A stretch of 64,000 bases of DNA, taken from contig MU400670.1 in assembly GCA_022578965.1 (NCBI GenBank), positions 1 to 64,000 of the forward strand, in the 5' to 3' direction. Of this stretch, positions 23,894-34,313 are shown in pieces. The translations under genes and the position numbers were made by a program. Positions within the stretch are counted from its first letter, which is position 1, and each line of letters starts with the position of its first letter. The DNA comes from Xylaria sp. FL1777 (Eukaryota; Ascomycota; Sordariomycetes; Xylariales; Xylariaceae). Under the pieces are notes generated by a model. It was not told the origin of the DNA and made no database searches. It worked only from the letters and a program-made list of their open reading frames with translations.

Positions 23894-24681
23894 ATAGTCG
23901 TCTTGTAGTATTTTCTCATTTTTCTTCGGCTTTTAAAATTAGGTAGTGAAGAAGATGAAGCTCACCGTAGTTGAGCGTGACTTTGCGTTGAGCAATGCAC
24001 GACTTGTTAATTGCGATCAAAAGATAAGCGAGTGCAAATTTCGTTGTAACATACCTACCTCCTTTTCTCTATACTCTTTTTAGGGCTTATCCGCCCCTGT
24101 GTTGGTGAAAGTCACCTCTTGTAAGGCTCCGAAGATTCGTCACCTTTAGGTACTAACTAGTATGTTCTTTCCTATGGAAACAAATTGCGGCGATGTGGGA
24201 TGGTACATTGAAGCGCCTCTCAGTTTTCTGGATTGTACTTCATAGGCCGAAAAGAGAATGTCTCATGACTGCTGTGAGAGCTGATACTGGATGTACAATG
24301 TGGGATATAGCGGCTGAGGGATATTATGGAATGTGGGATGTGGGATAATACTATTTGTGGGATGTGGGATACTGTAGTGGAATGTGTCAGCCCTCTTTCA
24401 GGACCATCCACGACGAGAATTGAATTAGTTGTTGACGTAAATAGCTGGCAAGGTGCATTAGAAATCTACATTATTAGTTCCCCTTGAAAATAAACTGCTG
24501 CCTGAACTACCTAGGTAACCTTGAATTAGGGGTTATCAAGAGTATATATACTCCTTGTATTTAGCTCTTCTATGTCTTCTCTCAGCTCTATCTTGATTTG
24601 TTCCCAGCAGAGAATTCATGTAATCAAGACAAGAAACAGCTCACGTATACATACCTACGATTAGTACCATAGCGAATCGCC
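23894..24681. other. Promoter region of the NmrA-like gene
   Basis: No gene is seen. The region contains a cluster of ATGTGGGAT repeats (separate entry), a TACCTAGGTA palindrome at 24508-24517 and a TATATATA box at 24543-24550, about 130 bp upstream of the NmrA-like start. Confidence 0.5.
24193..24370 (+). repeat. Cluster of ATGTGGGAT direct repeats
   Basis: ATGTGGGAT occurs at 24193-24201, 24298-24306, 24331-24339, 24338-24346 and 24362-24370, with a near copy TTGTGGGAT at 24355-24363. Two pairs overlap by two bases. The cluster lies 310-490 bp before the start of the first catabolic-cluster gene. It may be a decayed minisatellite or a repeated factor-binding site. Confidence 0.6.
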
Positions 24682-25645
24682 ATGTCTAGCCTCACGAAAA
24701 TAGCTATCGCCGGGGTATGTACTATCGAACATTATATTCATCTACGGGACTTCATACTAATTTAGTCTTTCGTATCAGAGCAATGGAAATCTCGGCCCGG
24801 TCATTCTTCAGCGAGTAGTTGAAGCCGGGTTTGATGTTACGGTACTCACTCGACAACGCACAACTCATAACTTCCCTCCATCTGTGAAGGTTGCCGAGGT
24901 TAACTATGAGTCGCTGGATTCTCTTATCAGTGCACTACGAGGTCATGATGCAGTCGTGTCAACCCTTGCTTCCGCAGCACTCGACAAGCAACTCTTGTTG
25001 GTAGAGGCCGCGGCGATCGCCGGCGTCAAGCGATTCCTGCCATCCGAGTTTGGCTCCGACACCTTGCACCCTAAAACCTCTCAGCTACCTTCCTATGCAG
25101 ACAAGATTGCGGTTCAGAACGCATTAAGAAACAAGGCGCAGACTAGCGGAATGACCTATACGTTCGTAATAAATGGGCCGTTCTTGGACTGGGGCATGCG
25201 CGTTGGTTTTATTGCTAACGTCAAGAGGAGGAGTGTTCCATTCTGGGATGATGGAGATCGCGTTTTTAGCACTACAACTCTAGCTACTGTCGGCCGAGCT
25301 GTTGTTGGTGTATTGAAGCATCCCGAGGCGACTAAGAACCGCGCAGTATACATCCAGGATGCCGCCGTATCGTCAAAACAGATCCTAGAGATTGGAAAGA
25401 GAGCTACGGGCTCGGACGACTGGAAAGCTACCCCTGCTTCACTTGATGAATATGTCAAGAAAGGTTGGAGGGAGCTAGAGAAACCCCAACCAGATCCGGA
25501 AAACTTTGTCATGAACTTCATAACTGCTTCGATTTGGGGCGAGGGATACGGCTCGAAGTTTGGAAATCTGGACAACGAGCTCCTAGGTCTAGAGGAGATG
25601 AACGAGGAGGGCATTGAAGCCTTGATAAAACAACTAGCCGAGTGA
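24682..25645 (+). CDS. NmrA-like / isoflavone-reductase-like NAD(P)-binding protein
   Basis: Two exons, 24682-24714 and 24779-25645, with a 64-bp intron (GTATGT...TATCAG), give 299 residues. The 11-codon first exon completes the Rossmann start MSSLTKIAIAG-SNGNLG, a GxxGxxG motif at G11, G14 and G17. Then follow VVEAGFDVTVLTR, a hydrophobic HDAVVSTLA segment and KRFLPSEFGSD, typical of NmrA/isoflavone-reductase-like atypical short-chain dehydrogenases. The family includes NAD(P)H-using reductases of phenolic substrates as well as redox-sensing regulators without catalysis. Which applies here cannot be read from the sequence. It is the first gene of the apparent 24.7-35.4 kb cluster, where a reductase of an aromatic intermediate or a redox sensor would both fit. 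Confidence 0.88.
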
Positions 25646-26617
25646 ATAACTGACAGGCCCCTCCTCCTTGTCGAGAACAAAGAAGAAATTTGCATATAGT
25701 TTCCTGATAGTTACCAAGCAAGTTAAAACCCTGACTTAACAAGAAGTTCCGTAATCTCAACGTGCAGCTCAATGCTTTCTACTGCTTTTTACAGATTTAA
25801 AATAGCTTTTTAACCTAGACAAGGCCTTAAAATACTGAAGGTAGGAATTCGGGATTGTTATTTAATAAAACTGAATGGATAGTCATATTTGTCTCAAACC
25901 TATAGTAATTAATTCGTCAGTTGTGACTCTTTTTTCCATTAGTTATAGCTTCGTCGCAAGCAGTGTGTCCGGCAGGCAAAGAAAACATCTTCATTTCATA
26001 CCTCCAGTTTCTCAGGCCGTAGCACTAAACATTAGACCATTTTTATAAGTAACGAATTTGGCGCGTCGATATTTATTCTAATGCGTACTAGCATGGGGGT
26101 ACATAAGCGCTGATAATTGAGTTGGTATTATTCATTATTGCTGCATATCTAGGTATCTAAGGTTGCCAAGCATTTTGTAAAGTGAGAAGGGAAATGCGTA
26201 ATACCTAGCCGAGTTGTATCAATACCACTTGGAGAACCCAGCTGAAGTTTCGGCCTGGTAGATGTCGTGTCTCTTACTCCATACGTAGCTGCCAATGACT
26301 GTTCTCCTCACGAATGTAATCACTACCCCAAAATGCACCATGCTCCAGAGCTGTGCAATGCGGGGGTCCTCGGTAATTGTGTTGTTCGACCACTTGTATA
26401 CGCCGTTTTCAGCCTATTATGTTGCTTATGCCTGTTATATAAGTGGTCTGAAGCTTCGAATTTGCTCGCGAGAACTATCATAAGCCGACGACAGAGATCT
26501 AAATTGGTTGATCCTGACAACTCTACAAACAATATCAGGGTCAATACGGCCTATTAGAAACTGTGGTGGAACATCATTTGGAGGATTTGTTCAGAAAACT
26601 CTTTTCTGCTACGAATC
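25646..26617. other. Intergenic
   Basis: No supportable gene is seen. A plus-strand frame at 26267-26557 with a hydrophobic middle has no recognised motif and lies directly in front of the CMD gene, so it is more likely leader or promoter DNA. Confidence 0.45.
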
Positions 26618-27500
26618 ATGACTTCAGAAGAAGAATGGAAGAAGCTCAAGGCGGAGTTTGACTCCAAATTGGGATCGGATGCTTTTCACGAAGGCTGGGA
26701 ATCGCTCCTCAGAGTTGACCCGACCTTCTTTTCTGCCAGCGTGTCATTAGCAAGTGTACCACGACGTAAGTCTCGTCTTCCGCGCAAGGAGCAATCTCTC
26801 ATATCCCTTGCGGTTGACTGTGCCGCGACGCATCTCTATGCACCCGGTATTCGCGAGCATGTCACAACCGCAGCGAAGGAGGGAGCTAGCAAAGATGAAA
26901 TCCTCGAAGTTATCGAACTTTCAAGCACATTGGGAATACACGCGTGCAATATCGGTGTTCCATTACTCGTTGAGGTGTTGAAGGAAGAAGGAAAATATCT
27001 GGAAGATATAGCGCGGCCATTTAATGAGACACAGCAAGATCTACAGTGGGAGTTTACAGAGAAGCGCGGGTATTGGCATACCTTCTGGGAGGATTTCTTG
27101 CGACTTGACCCAGAGTTCTTCGCGGCTTACTTGGAGTTCTCAAGCTTACCGTGGGTCAAGGATGTAAATGGGACTGGTGGACAGGGTAAAGGGGCGCTTG
27201 AGCCAAAGGTACCAGCCCCTTTAAATCATGTGGCTTCAGAACCAAATCCGGACTACAACAAAGTTTTTGCACTATCACTAACTCGTGGCTTAGCTAAAAG
27301 AGCTTGTATACTGCGCTTTTGATGCGGCTTCAACTCACCTTTACGTACCAGGACTAAAACTTCATATGCGGAATGCTCTTGGATACGGCGCCACTCCTCA
27401 GGAGATAATAGAGGTGCTGGAAATAGCCACGCTACTAAGTCTACATACAGGCCATGTGGCAGCACCCATAATAGAAGAGTTGACAAGAGCTTCTGCTTGA
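26618..27500 (+). CDS. Tandem carboxymuconolactone-decarboxylase-fold (AhpD-like) protein
   Basis: Two exons, 26618-27208 and 27294-27500, are joined by an 85-bp intron (branch CACTAACTC, acceptor CTTAG), giving 265 residues. There are two CMD repeats: about residues 57-118 (EQSLISLAVDCAATHLYAPG with IREHVTTAAKEGAS) and about 198-262 (KELVYCAFDAASTHLYVPG with LKLHMRNALGYGAT). Both repeats have the helix-helix core and conserved His but lack the CxxC of AhpD peroxidase reductases. That points to the decarboxylase/isomerase-like branch or a non-redox role. Fungal tandem CMD proteins are largely uncharacterised. Its 3' end is only 74 bp from that of the convergent permease gene. Skipping the intron would truncate the second repeat. 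Confidence 0.83.
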
Positions 27501-27573
27501 AAAAGAGACAGGCTTTTATGCTCTCAGGTGCCGAAGCTTCAGCTGAACGCGATGTCTTTGTATTATAAACTAT

Positions 27574-29460
27574 CTATATTTGATATTTAAAATCTGGAGA
27601 TCTATCTGTGTACCCTTCCTCGAGCACAGTCCTTTCAGCCCCTATTTGGTCTTTAGATGCCTGGCGCCTCTGGTATATCATCCGCACAATCCACCATCCG
27701 ACCCACGCGAGGCTTAAAGAACCTAGGGACCATGCATGACCAAGGGTAAAAGCAGGTCCAGCGCCGGACTGATAGATCTGGCCTGCGATGACGCCGCCGA
27801 TGTTAGTCAGGGTCAATTGGATGCCGAGACTAGCTGCGCGTTTCCCATCAGGGGCGCAGTTTACAGAGAGCCAGGTTCTATATAGTCGTAATCAGTAAGC
27901 AGATATCTTGAGGCACCCTTTAAGTGTGAACTATTCTAGTCCTAAGAACGGGAGTGGAATCAACTTACATGTTGCCACCAGTACACAGGAAACAGGGAAT
28001 GGCGATGAGATAGGTAGCAAAATACCGTACTCCAGAAGATACATTACATAGCAGGATCGCATACCCGGCGATACCAAATGGAGCACATATCACCAATGGT
28101 AGGAAACGAGCGCTATATTTGTCAGAGAGAACGGCGCCAATGGCGTAAACGATGGATCCCCAAAGATTCACAGGAATGACTAGATATTGCGCTTGTACGG
28201 TCGAGAAGTTAAATCCGTCCTTGATAATGATAGGCAAAAATGTGCTAAAACCTTTTGTTGAGATCAATATCTGCGGATTGGCTAAGTCATTTGTGTAAAC
28301 TTACCATAAAGCACGGTAACTACGGCTATCTGGATAACGGCATGTAACCAGCTTTTTACATCTTTAGCAGCTTCTTTTATGTCTTTCTTAGTATAATGAC
28401 CTAGGCCACCCCCATAGGCGTCCATCTCTTCGGCACGCTTTCTCATTAGGGCTTTCTGCTCATCATTCAGAAAATAGGCGGTCTCGTAGTTTCGAGGAAG
28501 AAGTATAGCACATAGGCCAGCACAGACGACTGTGATTATGCCTTCGAGGATATATAGCCTATACCTCTTTAATCCCAAAGTAAGAAATTGACGATTGAAG
28601 GATCTTAGAACGAACCATTGCCATCCATGCATGTTAGAAACTCCATCAAGATGGAACACAGCCCATGCTAGAAGTCCGCCAAAGGCCCCGGCTAGTGCGG
28701 ATGCAACTACAGACTTCGTCAGATGCCTTTCAGAGCAGACTTTACGTACGTAAGGAGAGACCTACTAAATAGTAAAGCGATGCGGACGCCTAACTCTTCA
28801 CGCTTATACCAGTGGCACAAGCATAGCGTAATGGATGGGAATAGGCAGCCTTCGAAGAATCCAAGCAGGATACGAGTGACAACAAGCGAGCCAAACGACC
28901 GCACGAAGCCTGTAGAGAGGCATACGAGGCCTAGAGAGAATAGAAGCAGTTAGTCACGCTGTTGAACTTTCTGAAAGATAATCGGCGTTCTCAGTAGCAA
29001 AAGACGGATATGTATCGTTACCCCAGCAGGCGGCAATAGCCGGTATAACTCGATCGAATTGAAGTCGCTTAACTAAGAGAGACGTGGGAAAGTCGGCGAG
29101 GATATAGAAGATATAGAAGACGGATACCGCGATCTTCCCGAATTATTTCCAAGTTAGAAAGCGAGACATATACTGAAGAGGTATAGGAAATGGATAAGGA
29201 ATGCGCGCATTTAGCTGGTTACCCTTCAAACGAATATCTCCTACCATGCCTTGTGTTGCGGCGAACCCTATGTTTCCTCGGTCCAGATAGCTGATAAGGT
29301 TGAGGAGCATCAGGACGGGCACTATGAAGCAGTCTAATCGACGGACTAGGATTTTCTCCTTTTTGCGTCTCACGTTGATCTCTTCTTGACTGGCATACTC
29401 ATTGTGTACGGATTCGCCGGGTTCGATTTCGAATTTTCCAATCACAGTGTCATTAGGCAT
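27574..29460 (-). CDS. Dal5-type MFS permease (anion:cation symporter family)
   Basis: Seven minus-strand exons: 29460-29209, 29133-29022, 28930-28766, 28706-28616, 28558-28305, 28251-27969 and 27877-27574, giving 486 residues. The introns are 75, 91, 59, 57, 53 and 91 bp. Joined, they recover the family blocks in order: RRLDCFIVPVLMLLNLISYL with DRGNIGFA, FYILADFPTSLLVKRL, GFFEGCLFPS with CHWYKREELGVRIAL, ASALAGAFGG, GWQWLYILEGI and LPRNYETAYFLNDEQK. The family imports organic acids such as allantoate and nicotinate. A permease for a carboxylate substrate of the surrounding enzymes is a reasonable inference. Intron 1 starts with GC (AAT|GCGCGC) and not GT. The rest of the gene is intact, so it is either a GC-AG intron or an early disabling change. 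Confidence 0.85.
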
Positions 29461-30260
29461 GATTAATACCGCAAGCAAGGACTCTGAGAAGTAATAGAGG
29501 GTATGAATTATAATATTTTTGACCCTTTCCGACTATGACGAGGAGTACTTGTTAGAAGCTGAGGGGTAATGATACAGTACCACAGGAAATTCAATGCTGC
29601 TATATCTGATAACGGACTACTACCGGCATCTGATGCGACGACATTATCTGGAGCCGCCGCTGACGCATAGATCCCTCGTCGCTGGTAATCGACATGGGAT
29701 ATGTAAAGCACTTTTCATAGAAACTTCTTCCTAAGCCTGTATGTGTTTAACTACTTGCATAACGGGTTCTTTTGACTTACTACGTCCAATATACCATTGA
29801 AACGAGAACGGTTAGGAGATAGTGTAGCCCATGTCTTCTCATCCAAGCCTGATTAGCAGAATCCCACCGTCATCACCATTTCTGAATTCTCTGACTAGCA
29901 AGTCTCATTGGCCGTTTAGTATTTCCATTTTCGATCCTTATGGTTCGGTCCCCCAAATATGCCCCAACTTGATAGGCGTTGGAGCGTTCATTAAGCCTAA
30001 AACCCCAACGCATTATGCGGAGTCGGTAAAATATCATGCGACTCTAGTACGCATTATAATCATGTGCTGTCACCTCAAGAAGTTCCTTATAGTTTCTTAG
30101 TATATCACCTGGATTATACGGTAGAAAGTATTCGGGAATTTCTACTTTACATTTGTAAGCCGTACTGCGTGCCATAGCGACAGCCACTTCTCACCAATCC
30201 AAGTCATTGAGCATAATAACTTGGCATAAACATCGCCTACTCCTCGACTCCTCATTTAAA
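29461..30260. promoter_or_regulatory. Divergent promoter region, permease / CMD gene
   Basis: This 800-bp region separates the minus-strand permease from the plus-strand single-CMD gene. No coding region is supported. Divergent sharing of a promoter fits co-regulation of transport and catabolism, but no recognisable binding site was identified. Confidence 0.4.
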
Positions 30261-30707
30261 ATGAGTACCGATCCCAAGTTTGACGACCTCCATAAGAAGC
30301 TCTTCGAGGAAGGTCTCAAAGTGCGCCGTAGCGTTGTTGGTGATGCTTTCGTCGACCGCGCTCTGGCTAATGGTTCGAGCGAATTCGCTCAACCTAATCA
30401 GGATCTCGTCACGGAGTGGTGCTGGGGGTACACATGGACACGCCCAGGGCTAGAAAGGAAGCAGCGCAGCTTGTTGAATATTGGCATGCTCATCGCGCTT
30501 AATCGTCCTCCGGAGTTAGCTGCACATATCAGGGGCGCTCGAAATAACGGCCTCACTGAGCTCGAAATCAGGGAAGCTATTCTCCATTGCACAATATACT
30601 GCGGCGTGCCAGCCGGTGTCGAAGCTATAAAAGTCGCCGAGAAAGTGTTGGACGAGATGGCTGCGAATGGTGAAATGGCTAGAGAACTAGGGAGCAAAGC
30701 GGCCTAG
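30261..30707 (+). CDS. 4-carboxymuconolactone decarboxylase-like protein (single CMD domain)
   Basis: An intronless gene of 148 residues. The start at 30261 was chosen because it gives the usual PcaC-like length; an upstream in-frame ATG at 30207 would add 18 unremarkable residues. The CMD core reads [17 protein letters not shown], then [19 protein letters not shown] (His89) and a [12 protein letters not shown] block. This is the arrangement of bacterial gamma-carboxymuconolactone decarboxylases of the protocatechuate pathway, which decarboxylate the muconolactone to an enol-lactone. True substrate specificity cannot be read here. Position between a permease and an alcohol dehydrogenase supports a catabolic role. 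It is a separate lineage from the tandem CMD gene 2.8 kb upstream. Confidence 0.88.
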   Translation: MSTDPKFDDLHKKLFEEGLKVRRSVVGDAFVDRALANGSSEFAQPNQDLVTEWCWGYTWTRPGLERKQRSLLNIGMLIALNRPPELAAHIRGARNNGLTELEIREAILHCTIYCGVPAGVEAIKVAEKVLDEMAANGEMARELGSKAA

Positions 30708-30938
30708 ATTGGACTCGTTGGTAGGATTTGTTTGGGGGCTGAAAGACGGTAGACCTATGAATGCCAAGCTTTTAATGCGGGAAGCTTATTTTAAAGACGG
30801 TTGAGGAAACGCGTCAGAGCACTGTTCCCACCGCCTAAACGAGTTGTCTGAAGGGGCTATCAAGTAGATTTCAAGTCTGAAGAGAATTTAAATTGAGGAC
30901 AATCTGTGAATTGAATATCAACTTCGATTAATAGCTGA

Positions 30939-32078
30939 TTAATCTGGCAAAGCCATATCAATGACAAGTTTCCCACCTTCTCCTTTTTGGTATTCGACAA
31001 CCAGATCATTCAACCTCGACAACGGAAACGTTTTCAATACTGCCTTGACCCCATGTTCTGCAGCGAATTCCAAGACCTCTCTCGACGTTTTGTTGCTGCC
31101 TACGAGACTACCCACGATAGATATATCTCGGAAAACGATATCTCGAGCAGAGACATGGAACCCCCTTTCCGGAAACGACACTACAACACACTTACCATGA
31201 TTTCTTAGCAGACCAACGCCGTAGTCAAAAGCCTTCTGGCTCTCAGGTAGGATGATAACCGAGTCAAGCCCCATGTCCCCTCTATCTTCCTTTCCGTCCT
31301 CTCCCCCAAGCTCGATTGCTAATTCGTCTGCATTCTCGACCCTCGCGTCAACTATCCTAGCACCTGTTGCTAAATCTTGTGCTAATTTCAGCGGCGCATC
31401 CGCATTGTCGACTCCCACAACCTTGAACCCCATTTTTGTAGCGAATTGAAGGCCCAGGTGTCCAAGTCCGCCTCCGCAGCCCACGATGCCAACCCGCTGA
31501 CCGGGCTGAAGACCGCAACGCTTTAAAGCATTGTAAATCGTGACACCTGCGCACATGAAAACCGCCGTGTCAACAGCGGAGAGGCCATTTGGGATAGGAG
31601 AAAGCTGGCGGCTATCAACGACAGCATACTCTCTAAAGCCTCCGTCGCGACTGATACCGTTGTTCATAGCCTTGGAGCAGTGCACGGAGTACCCAGGCGG
31701 ATCAGCATCGGGGTTTTCTTGTGTTGGACCAGCCGCGCATTCAAAACATTCACCGCATGGGTGGAACGAACGACCAGGGACACCAACTCTATCCCCTATC
31801 TTGAAAGATGACGATGAGTCATTTGGCAATGCGACAATCGTGCCGGCAAATTCATGGCATCCTACGTGTGGGAGACTAGGTGGGTTCGGCTGCATCTGCC
31901 CTGCAGAGAGGACAGCATCGGTATGGCAGTAAGAGGCCGCATCGACTTTAATGAGTACATCGTGGGGTGAGCTCAAGGCAGGGAGAGGTACAGAGCGGAG
32001 AACATAGGGGTTATTGAAAGCCTCCAAAAACTGGGCTCTCATAGACTCGGGTAAGCTAGGATGGCTCTTGGACGTCAT
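30939..32078 (-). CDS. Zinc-dependent alcohol dehydrogenase (MDR family)
   Basis: An intronless gene of 379 residues. Catalytic zinc ligands are C51 (in SYCHTDAV), H75-E76 (GCHEFAG) and C176 (MCAGVT). Structural zinc cysteines are C108, C111, C114 and C134. The spacing of 19 residues between the last two is longer than the usual 7, owing to a Pro/Asp-rich insertion. The Rossmann motif is VGCGGGLGHLG around 199-209. It oxidises or reduces an alcohol/aldehyde with NAD(P). The overall pattern is closest to fungal ADH1-like cytosolic enzymes. It converges with the CMD gene (231 bp) and diverges from the metallo-beta-lactamase gene (536 bp), fitting cluster membership. Confidence 0.92.
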   Translation of the reverse strand: MTSKSHPSLPESMRAQFLEAFNNPYVLRSVPLPALSSPHDVLIKVDAASYCHTDAVLSAGQMQPNPPSLPHVGCHEFAGTIVALPNDSSSSFKIGDRVGVPGRSFHPCGECFECAAGPTQENPDADPPGYSVHCSKAMNNGISRDGGFREYAVVDSRQLSPIPNGLSAVDTAVFMCAGVTIYNALKRCGLQPGQRVGIVGCGGGLGHLGLQFATKMGFKVVGVDNADAPLKLAQDLATGARIVDARVENADELAIELGGEDGKEDRGDMGLDSVIILPESQKAFDYGVGLLRNHGKCVVVSFPERGFHVSARDIVFRDISIVGSLVGSNKTSREVLEFAAEHGVKAVLKTFPLSRLNDLVVEYQKGEGGKLVIDMALPD

Positions 32079-32614
32079 TGTTGTTTCTTATGGTTTAATA
32101 TAATATTGAAGAGCTTGAAAAGTACTACTACCTTGTATTTAAGATGTCATTTTACGCTTCCCACCCTTCTCACTAGACATTCCATAAACCCCAACTTTGC
32201 TCCCTCCCTAAACAAAAAGGGGGCGGGGCTTGAATTTCTACAAGGACTGCAGGAATCACCGTCGTATGGTGGTAACCCCCTCATTCTTCGCCTTTTGCCG
32301 GGTTCCTTACATTCTACACGCATCAAGTATATTGTACCATGTCCAGTACCGTCCGTCGTACAGACAGACCATTGTTATCATAATTATATGGTATATTACG
32401 TACTAGCTTTATACGTAGACGCCCTTCGACCACTGAGTAGATAAACCCTGGGTCAATGGAGCTGGTATCACCTGCTTCCAGCATTGAGCTGGGGGGCTTT
32501 ATACCGTAGTTCACTTCTTCAGGCGACTTAAAGCCCTTGGAGCTGTCTCTAACATTTTACATTCGCATAGCTCTTCTGTACATCACGCTGAACAATTGGA
32601 ATTCATTTATAGCT
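32079..32614. promoter_or_regulatory. Divergent promoter region, ADH / metallo-hydrolase
   Basis: A 536-bp region between head-to-head genes, without coding potential of its own. An AAAAAGGGGGCGGGGC tract lies at 32214-32228. A shared bidirectional promoter for the two catabolic genes is inferred from the layout. Confidence 0.4.
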
Positions 32615-33808
32615 ATGGAAGAAGCTACTGAGTTGGAAAGTCCTGTCTACGTGAATATTTCAGCTTTGGAGGCTGGACATAGTAGGTAGCCCCGATCTCA
32701 TTATATCAATGTCAAGACTATAAAGCTTCTCAATTGGGCTACAGCCATTTCTTCAAATTTGTTCAAAGTTCAAAAACACTTACGTATTGCGCTTGAGTAA
32801 CTGACTAGGAGCGTTGCAGTAACACTCCCCGAGTATCTCTTCGTCACCGGCGCTGATCCAGAAGTACGCACCACCGTTCCGTCGCTGTCGTTTCTTATCC
32901 AGCATCCTTCGGCACCAGCTTCTCGCAGCGGAAACGTAACGAATATTGTATTCGACCTGGGTGTAAAGCGCGACCTTTCAGGTTATGCCATCGCACAACA
33001 ACCACATATAGCTCAGCGACAGCCTATCATTACTAATCCAGACTGCAGCTCGAGCCTTCGTAAGGGGGGAAGAAATGAGGAGGAAGAGGATGGGGAACTC
33101 CTCAACGCTGAGACAGATGTTGACTTCGTCATCTTGAGCCATGTGCACTGGGACCACATTGGTACACCATCGGACTTTTCTAGTGCCACATTTGTCGTAG
33201 GATCTGGCACCTTGGATCTCTTGAAGCATGGAGCCGGACCACTCTATCCAGCAGAGCTATTCAACGCCGACGAACTCCCAGCTTCCCGTACTGTTGAGCT
33301 ACCACCAGCCCCCCGCCGAGACAGCGGGTTATTCCGAGAATACTATGCTAGGCCGACTGCTCCAGTGCATACGTCTACTCCTGCTGACACGCAGGCCAAA
33401 TTACCGCCCTCGGCAAATGAGTGGTCGTGGCACCCCTTTTCTGGGTTCCCCCGCACAATCGACTTCTTCGGGGATAAAAGTGTCTACGTCATTGACAGTC
33501 CCGGGCATATTCACGGACACGTTAACTTACTCGCACGTATTAGCGAGAAGAAGTACGTTTACCTTGGCGGTGACTGTTGTCACGACGTTAGGATCTTGAG
33601 CGGAGAAAAAGGAATTGCCGAATATGATGATGGCCACGGCGGGTTAAGAAGCGTACATGTGAATACAAGTTTGGCTAAGAATACATTGGCTGAGATCGAT
33701 GAAGGAGTGAGCCAGTTGAGAAAAGATACGGATGTTGAGGTCGTGCTCGCGCATGACAGGGGTTGGAGGGAATGTAATAAGCATCGGTTCTGGCCGGATA
33801 AGCTATAG
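32615..33808 (+). CDS. Metallo-beta-lactamase-fold hydrolase (lactonase-like)
   Basis: Two exons, 32615-32681 and 32820-33808, with a 138-bp intron (GTAGGT...TTGCAG, branch AACTGAC), give 351 residues. The junction gives SALEAGH-I-TLPEYLFVTGAD, the normal start of this fungal group. The zinc motif HVHWDH is at H130, H132, D134 and H135. SPGHIHGHVN around 250-257 supplies a further metal-ligand histidine, and GGDCCHD the bridging aspartate region. Domain order fits the AHL-lactonase/lactamase-like branch, including the fungal enzymes that open lactone or lactam rings of plant phenolics. The specific ester or lactone substrate is unknown. In this cluster, opening of a lactone made by a CMD-type reaction would be coherent. 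Confidence 0.88.
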
Positions 33809-34313
33809 GCGGGATCGTCGTGTAGTAGGGATACTCCAAACTTTACCCTTTGGTACGCACATCGTTGCTCCTGGGAAGGCTCTATTCGTATCAATGGCTG
33901 CAACCCTCGCGCGGGGGAGGTTCCAGTCTCCAAGTCACGGCAGTTCAAGCTTCAGGGGTCAGATATATCCGGCATCACGATCTAGTTAATAGTCAAGATA
34001 TAGTCTTACTTCAAAACCCCGGTCTATGAATCAGGGACAAGGTGTCGCATGGAAAGAGCTGAACTAGGTATGCAACTTATAACTTTATCGTGTACTAATA
34101 TACGCCCTAAATAGCTAAGGTAATCGAGAGTACAGACTCGGAGTGCACTTCAACATCACCAACCTTGAAACAGATGCGAAATTGTTTTCGCTAAATTTTA
34201 ACTCATTCTCCTTGATAAGTACTTATGAATTCGTATGCGAAGTTAGATACCCTACCAGTCCATTGTCCTACGCAGTATTAAAAGGGGTTAAATAATCAAG
34301 TACATCGATCACC
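33809..34313. other. Intergenic
   Basis: No gene is seen; the stretch contains the 3' end of the metallo-hydrolase transcript and the promoter of the dehydrogenase. Confidence 0.5.

Noticed and set aside
28252..28304. Interpretation of the Dal5-type permease as a multiply broken pseudogene
   Set aside because: Each apparent break is explained by a short GT-AG intron in the right phase. Only the first intron is non-canonical.
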